Assembly (NCBI GenBank): GCA_038211965.1
Contig: JBBQVB010000004.1
Location: 1 to 49,691, forward strand
DNA length: 49,691 nucleotides
Reading direction: 5' to 3'
Source of the DNA: Glacieibacterium sp038211965
Lineage (GTDB): Bacteria; Pseudomonadota; Alphaproteobacteria; Sphingomonadales; Sphingomonadaceae
Position numbers and translations under genes: made by a program. Below are positions 1 through 12,000 of this stretch, piece by piece. Below the pieces are notes generated by a model. The model made no database searches and had not been told where the DNA came from. It saw only the letters and a program-made list of their open reading frames with translations. Each line of letters starts with the position of its first letter. Positions within the stretch are counted from its first letter, which is position 1.

Positions 1-3000
1 CCGTTGGCGTCGGCGAGCGTCGCGCTCGCCGAACCGAGTTCTGAATCGCTCGGCAGGCCGGTGAGGATGAGCGTCGTCGCGGTCGCGCTGCCCGTCGTCG
101 AGGCGACGACGATATCGTCGCGCGCCGCCGCGCGGCCGACGCTCGCGATGCCCCCACTGGTAACGACGGTGACGTCGCGGAGCTGTCCGTCGCTCACTGC
201 GAGCGTCTGGCCCAGCGTCGCGCCGGTCGCGCCGAACAGCCTGAGATCGACCGCACCAAGTTCGGCAACGGTCATCAGCGGCACGGCGCTCGACACCCGC
301 GCGCTGGTCAGCGTCACCTGTCCGGCCTTCGACGCCAGCGTGAAGCCGCCGTCGAAGATGGCGTCGGTGACGATCACGTCGTTTAGGGCGCGGAGGTCGG
401 CGACCGGTGCGTCGACGCTCAGCAGTGTCACCGCCTTGACGCCGTCGGGGGCGTTCGCAACCGTCGTCACGCGGCCCTGGTCGGGCAGCGTTTCGGCAAC
501 CGAGCGCAAGGTCGTCAGTCGCGCCGCCGCACCGTCGACGATACCGTTGGCGAGCGCCAGCGCGATGCCGTCGCCCGTGCCAAGACTGTCGCTGTTCGAC
601 TGGAGGTCGAAGGTGCCGAGCAGCACGATGTCGGCCGGGGTCGCTGCCAGCAGCGAGCCGGAGACGAGGATGTCGCGCGCGGCGCTCTGTGTCACCGGCG
701 TCGCGCCCGCACCGAGCGTCACGCCCGTCCGGCCGATCGCGGTGTAGCGTCCGGCGCTCGTCACCGTGCCGCTGACGACGCTGCTGCCCGACGCGGCGAT
801 GAGGATGCTCGCGCCGTCGATGCGCGTCAGCGCGGCTTCGCCGGGGAGGGCGAGGCCGTTGCCCGACAGGTCGTGCAGCGTGTCGGTGATCAGCGTCTCG
901 TCGCTCGGCGTCAGGCCCGTTGTCGTCGCCGTCGCGACCGTCGCTGTGCCGCCGCGCGCGACGACGGCGATATCGTCGCCGGCGGTCAGCGTGTCCGTCG
1001 TCGTCGCGCTGCTGCCCAGCACGAGCAGATCGCGCCGCGCGGTCGCGGTGGTCAGCGTCGCGGCACCGTTCGCCGCGATGCGGATATCGCGCGCGCCCGC
1101 CGCGCTGGCAGTTGCCTGACCGACCGTGGCGGAACCGTTCGCGGCGACGACGATGTTGCTGCCTGCAAGGCGCGTGATCGAGCCGCTGCCCGTCGGATCG
1201 GCGAGCAGGGCAGGGGTCGCGGTGACATGGTCGGCGCGCCGCGCGGCCGCTGCATCACTGCCCGCTTCGCTATCGCTGCCCGCGCCGGTCGCGGTCAGCG
1301 TCGCGGTCCCGGCGACGACGTTGCCGTTGGCGTTGGCGAGGATCAGGTCGTCGCCCGCCTGCACCGTCGCGCCCGCCGTCAGTGTTCCCGCCGTGGTCAG
1401 CCCCGCCGCGACGATCAGGTCGCGCGCCGCAACTGCCGAGGTCCCCAGCGTCGCGTTGCGTCCCGCCTCGATTCGCAGGTCGCGTCCGGCATCGACCGTG
1501 CCGCCCGCCAGCGCGACGTCGCGCCCCGAGATCGTCACGTTGTTGCCGCCGAGCTGACGGATCGCATTGCCCGTCAGCGGGCTCGTCAGCGTCGCCGCGA
1601 CCGCCGCGTTGCCGGCTTGGCCCGCACCGTAATAGTTCGCCTGGACGATCGTTCCGGCCACCGCGGCGGTGCCCGCCGTGTCGTCGTTCCCGGCCTGCGC
1701 ATCGACGCCGCCGGTGGTGCGCAGCAGCGCGCCGCTGGCGGTGATGTCGGCAGTCGCGGTCGTGCCGAGCAGGATCAGGTCGTCGCCCGCCTGCGCGCGC
1801 GTCAGGACGGCGACCGTGCCGCCCACGACCGATAGCTGGCTCCCCGCCGTGCCGTCGTCGAGCGTCGCGGTACCGCCTGCGAACAGGCTGAGGTTATTGG
1901 CGGCGTTTCCGGTGGTCAGCGTCGCGCTGCCCGTCGCGACAATGCGGATGTCGGATGAGCTCGCGATGGCATTGGCGATCGTCACGACCGGACTGGCGGC
2001 GGTCACGTTGCCGCCGTTGGCCCTCACCGTGCCGTTGACCGTGACGCTCGATCCCGCCCGTCGTCCGAACAGCCCGATGCCGTCGGCAACCGCGTTGTCG
2101 ACGATGACCTGACCGGTCTGCGATTCGACCAGCACCGCATCGATTGCCGTCGTGGCGAGCGGCGTCCTGCCGAGCCGGGCGATTCCCGTGTCCGCGCCGC
2201 CCGGGCCGTCGGTCTCGATGTGGAACAGGCCGATATGGCCGTTGTTGGCGACCGCTGCCGAGGCCGTCGCGCCGCGGCCGCCCGCGACGTTGACGTTCGC
2301 CGCGACCTGACCGTTGCCGTTCAGGGCGACGCCCGACCCGTCGATCGTCACTGTCACCGGCTGCACGACCGCGATGTCGTTGCCGACGCTCGCGACGCCG
2401 CGAATGTCGACGTCACCGCTCGCCGTCACAATGGGCACGTTGATCGTCACGGGGGCGGTGATCGTTACCGCGCCGCCGCGTACGCTGGGCAAGGTCACGC
2501 TGCCGCCGCCGGCGGCGCTCGCCGCGAGCGTCACGAAGGGCTGCAACGCCTGCGCCTGTGCACCGGCGAGCGTCTGCGCGCGCAGCGCGACATTGACGCT
2601 GGCGATGTTCGCCGGGCGTGCGACCGCGTCGGTCGTCGCCGCCGCGATCGTCAAGGCACCGCCCGCCGCACTCGTCGCCAGTCCGCCACCGTCCGACAGC
2701 AGTTCGCCACCGGTACCGCGCAGCGTCACCGCGCCGTCGGTCGACGCGAGCGCGATGCGCCCGCCGCCGCGCTGGTCGAACGCCGTCGTCGCCGTGCCGA
2801 GCGTTACCGTGCCGCCGGTGACGCGGTAGTCGCGCGCCGCAGTGATGATGCTCGTGGTCGAGCTGCCGTCGATGAGGCCCGTGACGGTCGCTGCGCCTGG
2901 CGTCGAGACGACGATGTTCGAAAGCGCGAGCGCGGTCTGGCCGAGGCTCGAGACGAGCGCGTCGTTGCCGCCTTCGCTGTCGGGGCCCGCGCCCGTCGCC

Positions 3001-6000
3001 AGCAGGCGTCCGGCGGTGACGCCGCCCACGCCCCCGACGAGGACGATATCGTCGCCCGCCGTCAACGTTCCGGTCGCGGCGATCGTCAGGCCCGAAAGGG
3101 TGGCGTCGCGTCCCGCGTCGCTCGTCGCGATGCTCGCGAGATTGCCCGCCGTCACGCCGATGTCGCGGCCTGCCGTGGCGCCCCCGAGCGTCGCGTCGAC
3201 CGCGCCGGTGACGAGCGTGTCGCGCGCCGACAGGCCGCTCGTCAGCGTCGCGTTCGCCGACGTCGAACCGATCCGGATATCGCGCGAATTCACGCCGGCG
3301 TTGTCGACCGCGCTCGTCACGGTCGCGTTGCCCGTGGCGGATGCCACGATGTTCGAGGCTGCCAGACCGGCGAAGCCGAGCGTCGTCGCGCTCTCGTTGC
3401 CGCCTTCGCTGTCGCTGCCTGCGCCCGTCGCGACCAGCAGCGGCGCGTCGACCGTCCCCGCCAGCGCCGACAGGACGATGTCGTCGCCCGCCGTTGCCGA
3501 GGTCAGGACGGCGATGTTGCCGCCCGATGCGGTGATGTCGCGCGCCGCCGTGCCGGTGCCCAGCGTCACGGTGGAGCCATTCCCACCGGCGCTCGCCAGC
3601 GCGAGGTCGCGTCCCGCGTTGGCCGTCGTCAGCGTCGTGTTGCTGATCGACGACGCAATGCGGACGTCGCGTGAGGTGTTGCTCAGCGGGTCGGTGTTCG
3701 CCGTCGCGGTCGCAGCGCCAACCGTTATCGCACCGACGGTCGCGACGACGATGTTCGACTTGGCGAGGACCCCTTGGCCGAAGGTCAGCAGGCTCTCGTC
3801 GCCCGCCTCGCTGTCGCTGCCCGCGCCGGTCGCGGTCAGCAGCGGCGCGGTCAGCCCGCCCGCACCCGCGACGATGACGATGTCGTCGCCCGCCGTCACC
3901 GAAGTGTCGACGACGACGGTGCCGCCGGTGATCGACGTGTCGCGCCCCGAAGTGCTGGTGCCGACGCGGACGGTGCCGCTGACCGCGCTGAGCGTCAGAT
4001 CCTGCGTCGTGTTGTGCGCGCCCGCGCCCGTGCCCGCCGTGACGTTGCCGCCCGTCGAGGTCAGCGACAGGCTGCCGACGATGTTGAAATCGGCCTGGAC
4101 GATATCGCCGACGCTGATGATCGACGAGACCGCGCCACCGTCGACGGGGACGAGGCCGAAGCCCGTCAGGTCGGGCAGCAGCTTGAAGCCCGTCGTCGTG
4201 AGGATCACCCCGGCGGCCCCGCCGCCAGTGGCGTTGACGATGATGCTGCGTCCGGCGGTCAGTGCGAGCGGGGTCGGCACGCCGATCGACGGCGCGGTGA
4301 CGTACAGGTCGCGGCTCGCCACCGCCGAGGGCAGCAGCGCCGGGGGCGAGGCGATCGGCAGCACGATCGCGCCGCTCGTCGCCGTCAGCCGCAGGTCGCG
4401 CGCCGAGCGCCCGTCGGTCAGCGTCAGCGCGGGGGTCGCGTCCGCCAGCCCGGCAGCGGTGGCGGTGAGCGTCAGGTCGCCGCCGCTCGTGTCGGGGGTG
4501 AAACTGCGCGCGAAGCCGACGTTGACGGTGTCGCCCGCGATGGCGAGATTGTCTTCCGTGCCGGTGAAGCCGGGTGTCACACCGCCGCCGCCGCGACCGA
4601 ACACCCTGACGTCCGCGATGTTCACCGCGCCGCTTGCCGTCAGGTTGAGGTTCTCGGATGTCGCCACGGTGCCGATGGCGAGCGGTCCGGCGACCGCGAG
4701 CAGACCTGTCGCGTTGGTCGAGAAGCCGAACGGCGCGCCAACGTCGGCGGTGCCGCCGATCAGCCCGCGCGCATCGACGGTGTCCAGCGACATGCCGTTG
4801 AAGTTCGCGCCCGTGACGACGAAGATGTCCGACTGGCGGCCCTCTGCCCCCAAGACAAGGTCGCCCGCGGCGAGATGGCTGCCCGGCGCGAAGTCGATCG
4901 AGCGCCCGGCGACAGGGGCCAGCGTCCCGGCGCGCAGGATGATCGGCTCGGCTCCCGCGCCGCTGTTGCCATTGGTGTTGGCGCGCAGCGTCAGCGCCCC
5001 GAGACCCTTGATCTGGCGGCTGGCGAAGAGTTCGACGATGCCGCCCGCCGTCTGGGAGACGGTGCCGCCCGTGCCGAGGACGACGTCGACGCCCGAAACG
5101 TCGTAATCGCGCGCACTCGACACGGTGCCGGTGACCGTGGTGACGTTATTCGTCGATGCCAGCGCGATATTCGAGTTCGCCAGCCCGTTGATGCCCAAAG
5201 TGGTCACGGCTTCCGAGCCGCTTTCGCTGTCCGATCCGGAGCCGGTCGCGGTCAGCGCCCCGGCGTCGACCGTGCCGCTGGCGACAAGGACAATGTCGTC
5301 GCCTGCCGTCAGCCCGAAGTTGGCGGCGATGCTGCCGCCCGACACGGTGATGTCGCGGCGCGCCCCGCTGGTGTCGATCCGCGCCAGCCCGTTCGCGGTG
5401 AGGACGATGTCGCGTCCGGCATTGGCGTTGGTCAGTGTCGCCGACGCCCCCGTCGAGGTGACGCGGATGTCGCGCGAGGTGTTGGTCACCGGATTTGGGT
5501 TGGCGTTTGCCGTCGCCGTCGTCACCGTCACCGTGCTGGAGGCCTTGATGACGATGTTCGACGTCGCCAGCCCGGTTTGCGCCAGCGTTGCAACACTGTC
5601 GTCGCCTGCCTCGCTGTCGCTGCCCGCACCCGTCGCGATCAGCGCGCCCGATGTCGCGGTCACCGTGCCGCCCGTCGCGACGAGGACGATATCGTCGCCC
5701 GCCGTCAATGCGCCGTTCGCCGTGACGGTCGCGCCGCCGACCCCGATATCGCGCTGTGCCGTGCTCTCGCCGATCGTCGCGAAGGTGCCGGCGGTGACGC
5801 GGACATCGCGCGACGTGTTCGTCGCTTGGTTGGCGTTCGCCGTCGCGATCGCGGTGTCGACCGTGGCCAGTCCGGTTGCCGAAACGACGATGTTCGACTT
5901 GGCGAGGCCGCTCTGGTTGAAGGTGAAGACGGCATCGCTGCCGAGTTCGCTATCGGTCCCGGCCCCGGTCGCGGTCAGCGTCCCTGCCGTCGCGTTCACC

Positions 6001-9000
6001 GAGCCGTTGCTGGCGACGAGGACGATATCGTCGCCTGCCGTCAGCGCGCCCGTCGTAGTCGTGTCGGCACCGAGCACGGCGACGTCGCGCTGCGCCGTGC
6101 TGTTGCCGATCGACGCCAGCGTCCCGGCGGTGACCAAGATGTCGCGCCCCGCGCCGCCGCTGCCGAGCGTCGCGGTGGTGGCCGCGTTGACGAGGACGTC
6201 GGAGCCCGCGCTGCCCGAGTTCAGCGTCGCGCTGCCCGCCGTCGAGATGACGCGTACGTCGCGCGAGGTGTTGGTTGCCGGATTGGTATTCGCGGTCGCG
6301 ATCGCCGTGCCGACCGACGCGGTGCCCGTTGCCGAGACGACGATGTTCGACTTGGCGAGGTTGGCGAGGCCGAGCGTCGACGGCACGTTGCTGTTGGCTT
6401 CGCTGTCGGCACCCGCGCCGGTCGCGGTCAGTGTCGCGACGCTCGCATCGACCGTACCGCCGCGCAGCACGATATCGTCGCCCGCGGTGGCGCTGCCCGT
6501 CACCACGACATTGGCGACATTGCCGAGGTCGAAGCTGCCGACGGTGACGTCGACCGACGCGGTGCCGCTGCCCAGCGTCGCGGTGCGCGTCGGTCCGGCG
6601 AGGATCGTCAGGTTGCCTGCCGTGGCGCTCGCGTCGCGAACATTGGCGTCGCCCGCCTGAGCCGTGACGGCCACCGACGGGCCGTGCAGGACCGCGCCCG
6701 CGCCGCTCGCATCGACGTTGCCGCCGGTCGACAGCAGCGTCGTCGCGACGCCGCTCTGCAATAGGCCGGTGACAGTGACGTTGCCGCTCGCGCTCAGCCC
6801 GAGCGCCAACCCGGCGGTGCCGGTGCCCAGCAAAATCGTCTGGCCCGCGACGGTGTTCGCGGTCAGCGCGACATTGCCGCTGCTCGTCGCGTCGGCGAGG
6901 ACGATGTTGCCGCCGGTCGAGGCGATGCCGAGGTCGGCGGCGGTGCGGACGTTGCGGAAGGTGATGTTGCCGCCGGTGGTCAGCGTCGCCTGCGTCGGAT
7001 TATACGCGGGCGGCGGCGCAACGTTCTGCGTCACGCTGCCAAGCTTCGCTGCCGTCACGTCGCGCAGGACGATCGGTGCCGCCGGATTGCCGAGGCGGAT
7101 ACGCACATCGCTGCCGCCGTTGAGGATGCTGCCGACCAAATTGCCCGCGACGAGGTCGGTCGACGCGCCGGTGATCGCGCCCGCGCTGTCGAGCGTCAGG
7201 TTGCCGCCGCCGACGCCGTCGCTGTTCGCGGTCAGCGTGATCGCACCCGCCGTGATGCCGCCGGGGCCGGTGGCGATCAACGTCAGGTCGCCGCGCGAGG
7301 CGATCGAGTTGGTCAGATTGAGCGACGCCGCGCTGAGGCTGTAATTCTGGAAGCTGCTGACCACGCCGTTGACCGTCGCGGTCGTCGCGGCGCGGAGCAC
7401 GATGTTGAAGCCGTCGGCCTCGCTGTCGGACCCGAGCCCCGTCGTCGTCAACGCCTGCGTCGTCAGCGCGCCGATCGTCGCGGTCAGGCGGATGTCGTCC
7501 CCGGCCTGCAGCGGGCCGGTCGCGTCGAGCGTCGCGCCGATCCCGGTAATGTCGCGTCCCGCCGTCAGCGCACCGGCGCCGAGCGTGGCCGTACCGACGT
7601 TGTCGTTGTTGAGATCGGCGTTGACGACGATGTCGCGCGTCGCCGACGCGCCGTCGAGGCGCGCCCCGTTGCCCGCCAGCAGGGCGACGTCGCGCGCCGT
7701 GCCGGTATTGGCGACGGCACTGGTCACCTGCACCGAACTGATGTCGGCGACGACCAATATGTTCGATCCCGCAAGACCCTGCAGGCCCAACGTCGCGGGC
7801 GCAACATCGCTGCCGCCTTCGCTATCGCTGCCCGCGCCGGTCGCGGTCAGCGTCCCCGCGACGACGCTGCCGGCGGGCCGCAGCACGATATCGTCGCCCG
7901 CCGTGCCGTTGGTCAGCGTCAGGTTGCCGCCGCCGCCGACGAAGATGTCGCGCGCCGCGATCAGCGTCGCGAGGCCGCTGCCCCCGGTCGACGAGATGTC
8001 GATGTCGCGGCCGCTGTTGAGCGTTCCCGTCTGGGTCACCGTAGCGCCGCGCAGGAAGATATCGCGCGCCCCCGTCGTGCTGCCGCCGACGATGTTGAGC
8101 GCCGTGCCCGCGACGACGCGCAGGTCCGCGCCCGTGACATTGACGACGCCGAGCGTGATGGCACCCGGAATATTGAGCTCGGGCGGCACGCCGAGGCCGC
8201 CGAGGCCCGAGCCGAACTTGCTCGCGGTGACGTTGCCGAGCACGATCGAGCGCGCTGCGCTGGCGACGCCCGACAGGTTGATCCGAACGTCGCCCAAGGC
8301 GTTGACGAGGTTCGCGCCGCCGCTGATCGAGGCGGCGCTGTCGAGCAGCAGCGAGCCGCCGCCGCCGCCAGTGTTGGCGGTCAGCGTCTCGGTGCCGAGC
8401 GACCCGATGTCGCCCGTCGTGCTGCGCGCGACGAGGTCGCGACCCGCGCTGACGGTATGCGTCTGTGCTGCCTGGCCGAGCGTCAGCGTGCCGCCCTTCG
8501 CGGTGACGTCGCGCCCGGCGGTGAAATTGCCGAGGAGCTGCGTCGTCGTCGCGCCGGTCAGGATCACGTCGCGCCCGGGCGTGTTGCCGCCGCCCTGCAG
8601 CGCGCCGCCCGTTGTGCTGTTGACAATCGACAGCGTGCCGCTGCTGTTGACGTCGACCGTCCGGACCGCATTGGCGGTGGCGAGGTCGATCGACACCGGG
8701 CTCGAGACGAGCAGGTCGCGACCGCTGCTCAACAGTCCGGTCTGCTGGACGCCGAGCGCGCCAAACAGCGTGATGTCATTACCGTTATCGATGGTATTTC
8801 CGGCAGCGGTCGTCGCGCCCGCCAGCTGGAGCAGGTTGGCATTGCTCTTGAGGACCAGCGCCGACTGCGTCACCGCCACCGTGCCGAGCGTGATCGCGCC
8901 GTTGATCGTCAGTTCGGGTGCCGCGCCGAGCGCCTGATAGCCCGACGACGGGTCGCCTGCGACGACATAGTCGGTCAGCCCGAACTTGCCCGCGCTGACA

Positions 9001-12000
9001 TTGCCGAGCCGGATCGCCGCGCTGAGCGGCATGCGGACGCGCGCGTCGGTGCGATTGGCGGCGGTCCCCGCATTGAGTTCGAAACCCGCCGCGAAACCGG
9101 CGGCGGGGCTGATCGCGAAGATGCTGCCGGCCGAATCGAGATTGATCGCGCCGACCGCGTCCGCCCCGTCGGCGTTCGAGATGATCACCGCGTGGCCGAG
9201 CGCCGTCAGTCCGCCCGCGCCCGTCGCGCGCAGCGTCACATCGCCATCGGCGTTGGTCGTCGTCGTGGTGCCCGCCGTGCCGATGGTCAGCGCCGACGCT
9301 TCGAGAAGCAGGTTGCCGGCGATGTCGAGGTTGCCCGTCGTCACCGCCGTACCGCCGCGCACCGTGACGTTGCCCGTCGCGGCAGTGACCGCGCCGAGTG
9401 TCGCGACGCCTGCCGGCAAGGCGAGGACGGTCACATTGCGCGCGCTGACGACCGTCGAGAGCGTCGCATCGCTCGCACTCGATGACACCGTGATGTCGCG
9501 CGTCGAGCTCGCGCTGGTGACGACGACGCTCCCGCCGGCGACGCCGGTCGTCGTCGCACTGATGTCGTTGGGCGTGCCGGTGGTCACCAGCGACGCTGCG
9601 GTAATGCCGCCGGTCCCGCCGGTCAGCGTGAGCCCGCCATTGTTCGCGGTCTGCACGCCGGTCGCGGTGATGGTGTCGCCGATGACGCTGATCAGGCCGC
9701 CTGTCGTGCCGATCGTGCCGACCGTCGCGGTATTGCCCGCCACGTTGCCCGCGGTGACGCGGATTTCGCCGGTACCCAGCGCCGTCCCGGCGGTCAGCGT
9801 GGCGTTGCTGCCGGTAATGTCGATGTCGTGGCCCGCTGTCCCGCCGCTCAGCGTCGCCGTCCCCGCGGTGGCGCGGACGAACACGTCGTTGCCCGCGGTC
9901 ACGCTGGTCAGCGTCGCGTCGCCGCCCGTCGAGGTGACGCGGACATTTTCCGCGCCGGAGGTATTCGCCGTGCCGACGGTGACCGTGCTGCTGCCCTGCA
10001 CACTGACATTCGAGCCGAACAGATTGTTCAGTCCCTGCGTCGTGACGGCGTTGTTGCCCTCGTTGTTGGCACCGGGCGCGCCCGTCGCCCGCAGCGTCGC
10101 GCCGCTTGCGCTGACCGTTCCGCCGCGCAGCACGATGTCGTCGCCCGCCGTCAGTGTGCCCGTCACCGAGACGTTGGCGAGGTTGGCGGGCACGTTCGGG
10201 TCGGCGGCGCTGCCGACGGTGATGTCCCCCACCACCGCCGAGCCGGTACCCAGCGTCGCCAGCTGCGTTGGCCCCGCCAGCACGCTGAGGCTGCCGGTCG
10301 TCGCGGTCGCGCTGCGAACGTTGGCGCTGCCGGTGTCGGCCGTGACGGCGACGTCCGCCCCCGACAGGCTTGCGCCCGCGCCGCTGGCGACGATGTTGCC
10401 GCCGCTCGACAACAGGCTGGTCAGCGCGCCGCTCGAGACCGCGCCGGTCACGGTGACGCCGCCGCGCCCGGTGAAGGTCAGCGCGGTCAGCGCATTGCCG
10501 GTGCCGACGGTGACCGTCTGGCCTGCGACGGTGTCGGCGGTGACGGCGACGCTGCCGCCGCTGCTCGCCGCGCCGCCGAGGGAGATGTTGCCTGCCGTCG
10601 CGACGATGCCGAGGTTCTGGACTGTCGTCACGTTGCCCAGCGTGATCGCGCCGGGGACGCTCAGCGTCGCGCCCGTCGGGCCGTAGACGCCGCCCGCAAG
10701 ATTGACGCTGCCCAGCTGGTTGGCGTTGATGTTGCCCAGCTTAACGTTCGTCGCGGTGTCGCGGATGATCACATCGGCAATCGCGCCGGGGACGGTGCCG
10801 CCACTGAGCGCGAAGGTCGCGGCATCGATCGTGCCGTTCGCCGCATCGAGCAGCAGTCGTTCGGCCGGCGCGGCGCTGTCATCGCTGTTGGCGCGCAGGG
10901 TCACCGTCGGTGCGCCGACCGCCGCCTGGCCACGGATTTCGTTGGCGATGACGCGGATGATGCCCTTGGCCTGCTCGGTCGTCGCCGTCGCGCCGTTGCC
11001 CAGCGTGACGATGCCGCCGAGCGCGAAATAATCGCGGTCGGAGGTGACATTGCCCGTCACGAACAAATTGCTCGCGCCGTTGAGCGTGATGTCCCCGGTC
11101 CCGCCCGACGTCGCGTTGGCGATGGTCAGCGTCGTCTGCGCGCCGATGCTGACTCCGGCGTCGCTCGTCGCGCTGCGCAGCGTCACCGCCGCCGTCGACG
11201 ACGCGAGGTTGATCGCCTCCACCGTCGATACGTCACGCAGCGTGACGTTATCGGTGATCGTGAAGTTCGAGATCGCGCCGTATGCCGCGACCGGCAGCAC
11301 GCCGTCCGAGGCGACCGTGCCGAAGCGGTTGGCGCTGATATCGCGCAGCTCGATCGACCCGACCGAGCGGATGCGCACGTCGCTCTGCCGTCCGGGGCCG
11401 CCCTGCAGGTCGGTGTTCTGGCCGACGATGAACTGTGCGCTGTCGAGGGTCAGCGGCTGCGCCCCAGCGCCGCCACTGTCCGAGCGCAGCGTCAGCAGTG
11501 AGCCCGGCGTCGACCCGGGTCCGCCGATACTGGCCACCGTGCTGCGGACGATCAGCGATCCCGCTGCCTGCTGCGTGTGCGTTTCGCCCGCCGTGCCGAG
11601 ACCGACCGAGGTTCCGACGGCGTTGTAATTGCCTGCCGAGGTGACGTCGTCGCCGACGGTCAGCGCGCCGCCTGCGACGAACTGGATGCCGTTGCCTGCG
11701 CCGGTCGTCGTCGCCTTGCGTGCGCCGATCGTTCCCGCCGCGCGGATGTCGATGCCGCCCGCGCCTGCCGACACGTCGCGGACGGAAACGTTGGATCCCA
11801 CCCCGGTAGCATTGATTGCCAAGGCCCCGACCATCGCGACGTCGCGGAAAGTCGCCGTGCCCGTCGCGGCGAGCACGCCGCCGCCGAACTGCTGGCCCTT
11901 CACGTCGCGCAGCGTGATCGCACCGAGCGACTGGAGCACGATGTCGGTGCGCGCGGCGACGGTGCCCCCCGTCAGGTCGGTGTTCGCCGCAGTGATGGCG

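Noticed and set aside
2842..6764. Very long plus-strand open frames opposite the exoprotein (up to 996 codons)
   Set aside because: They lie antisense to the TpsA frame. Their lack of stops follows from the near absence of TTA, CTA and TCA in the relevant phases of this GC-rich gene, and their translations are low-complexity Arg- or Ala/Val/Ser-rich.
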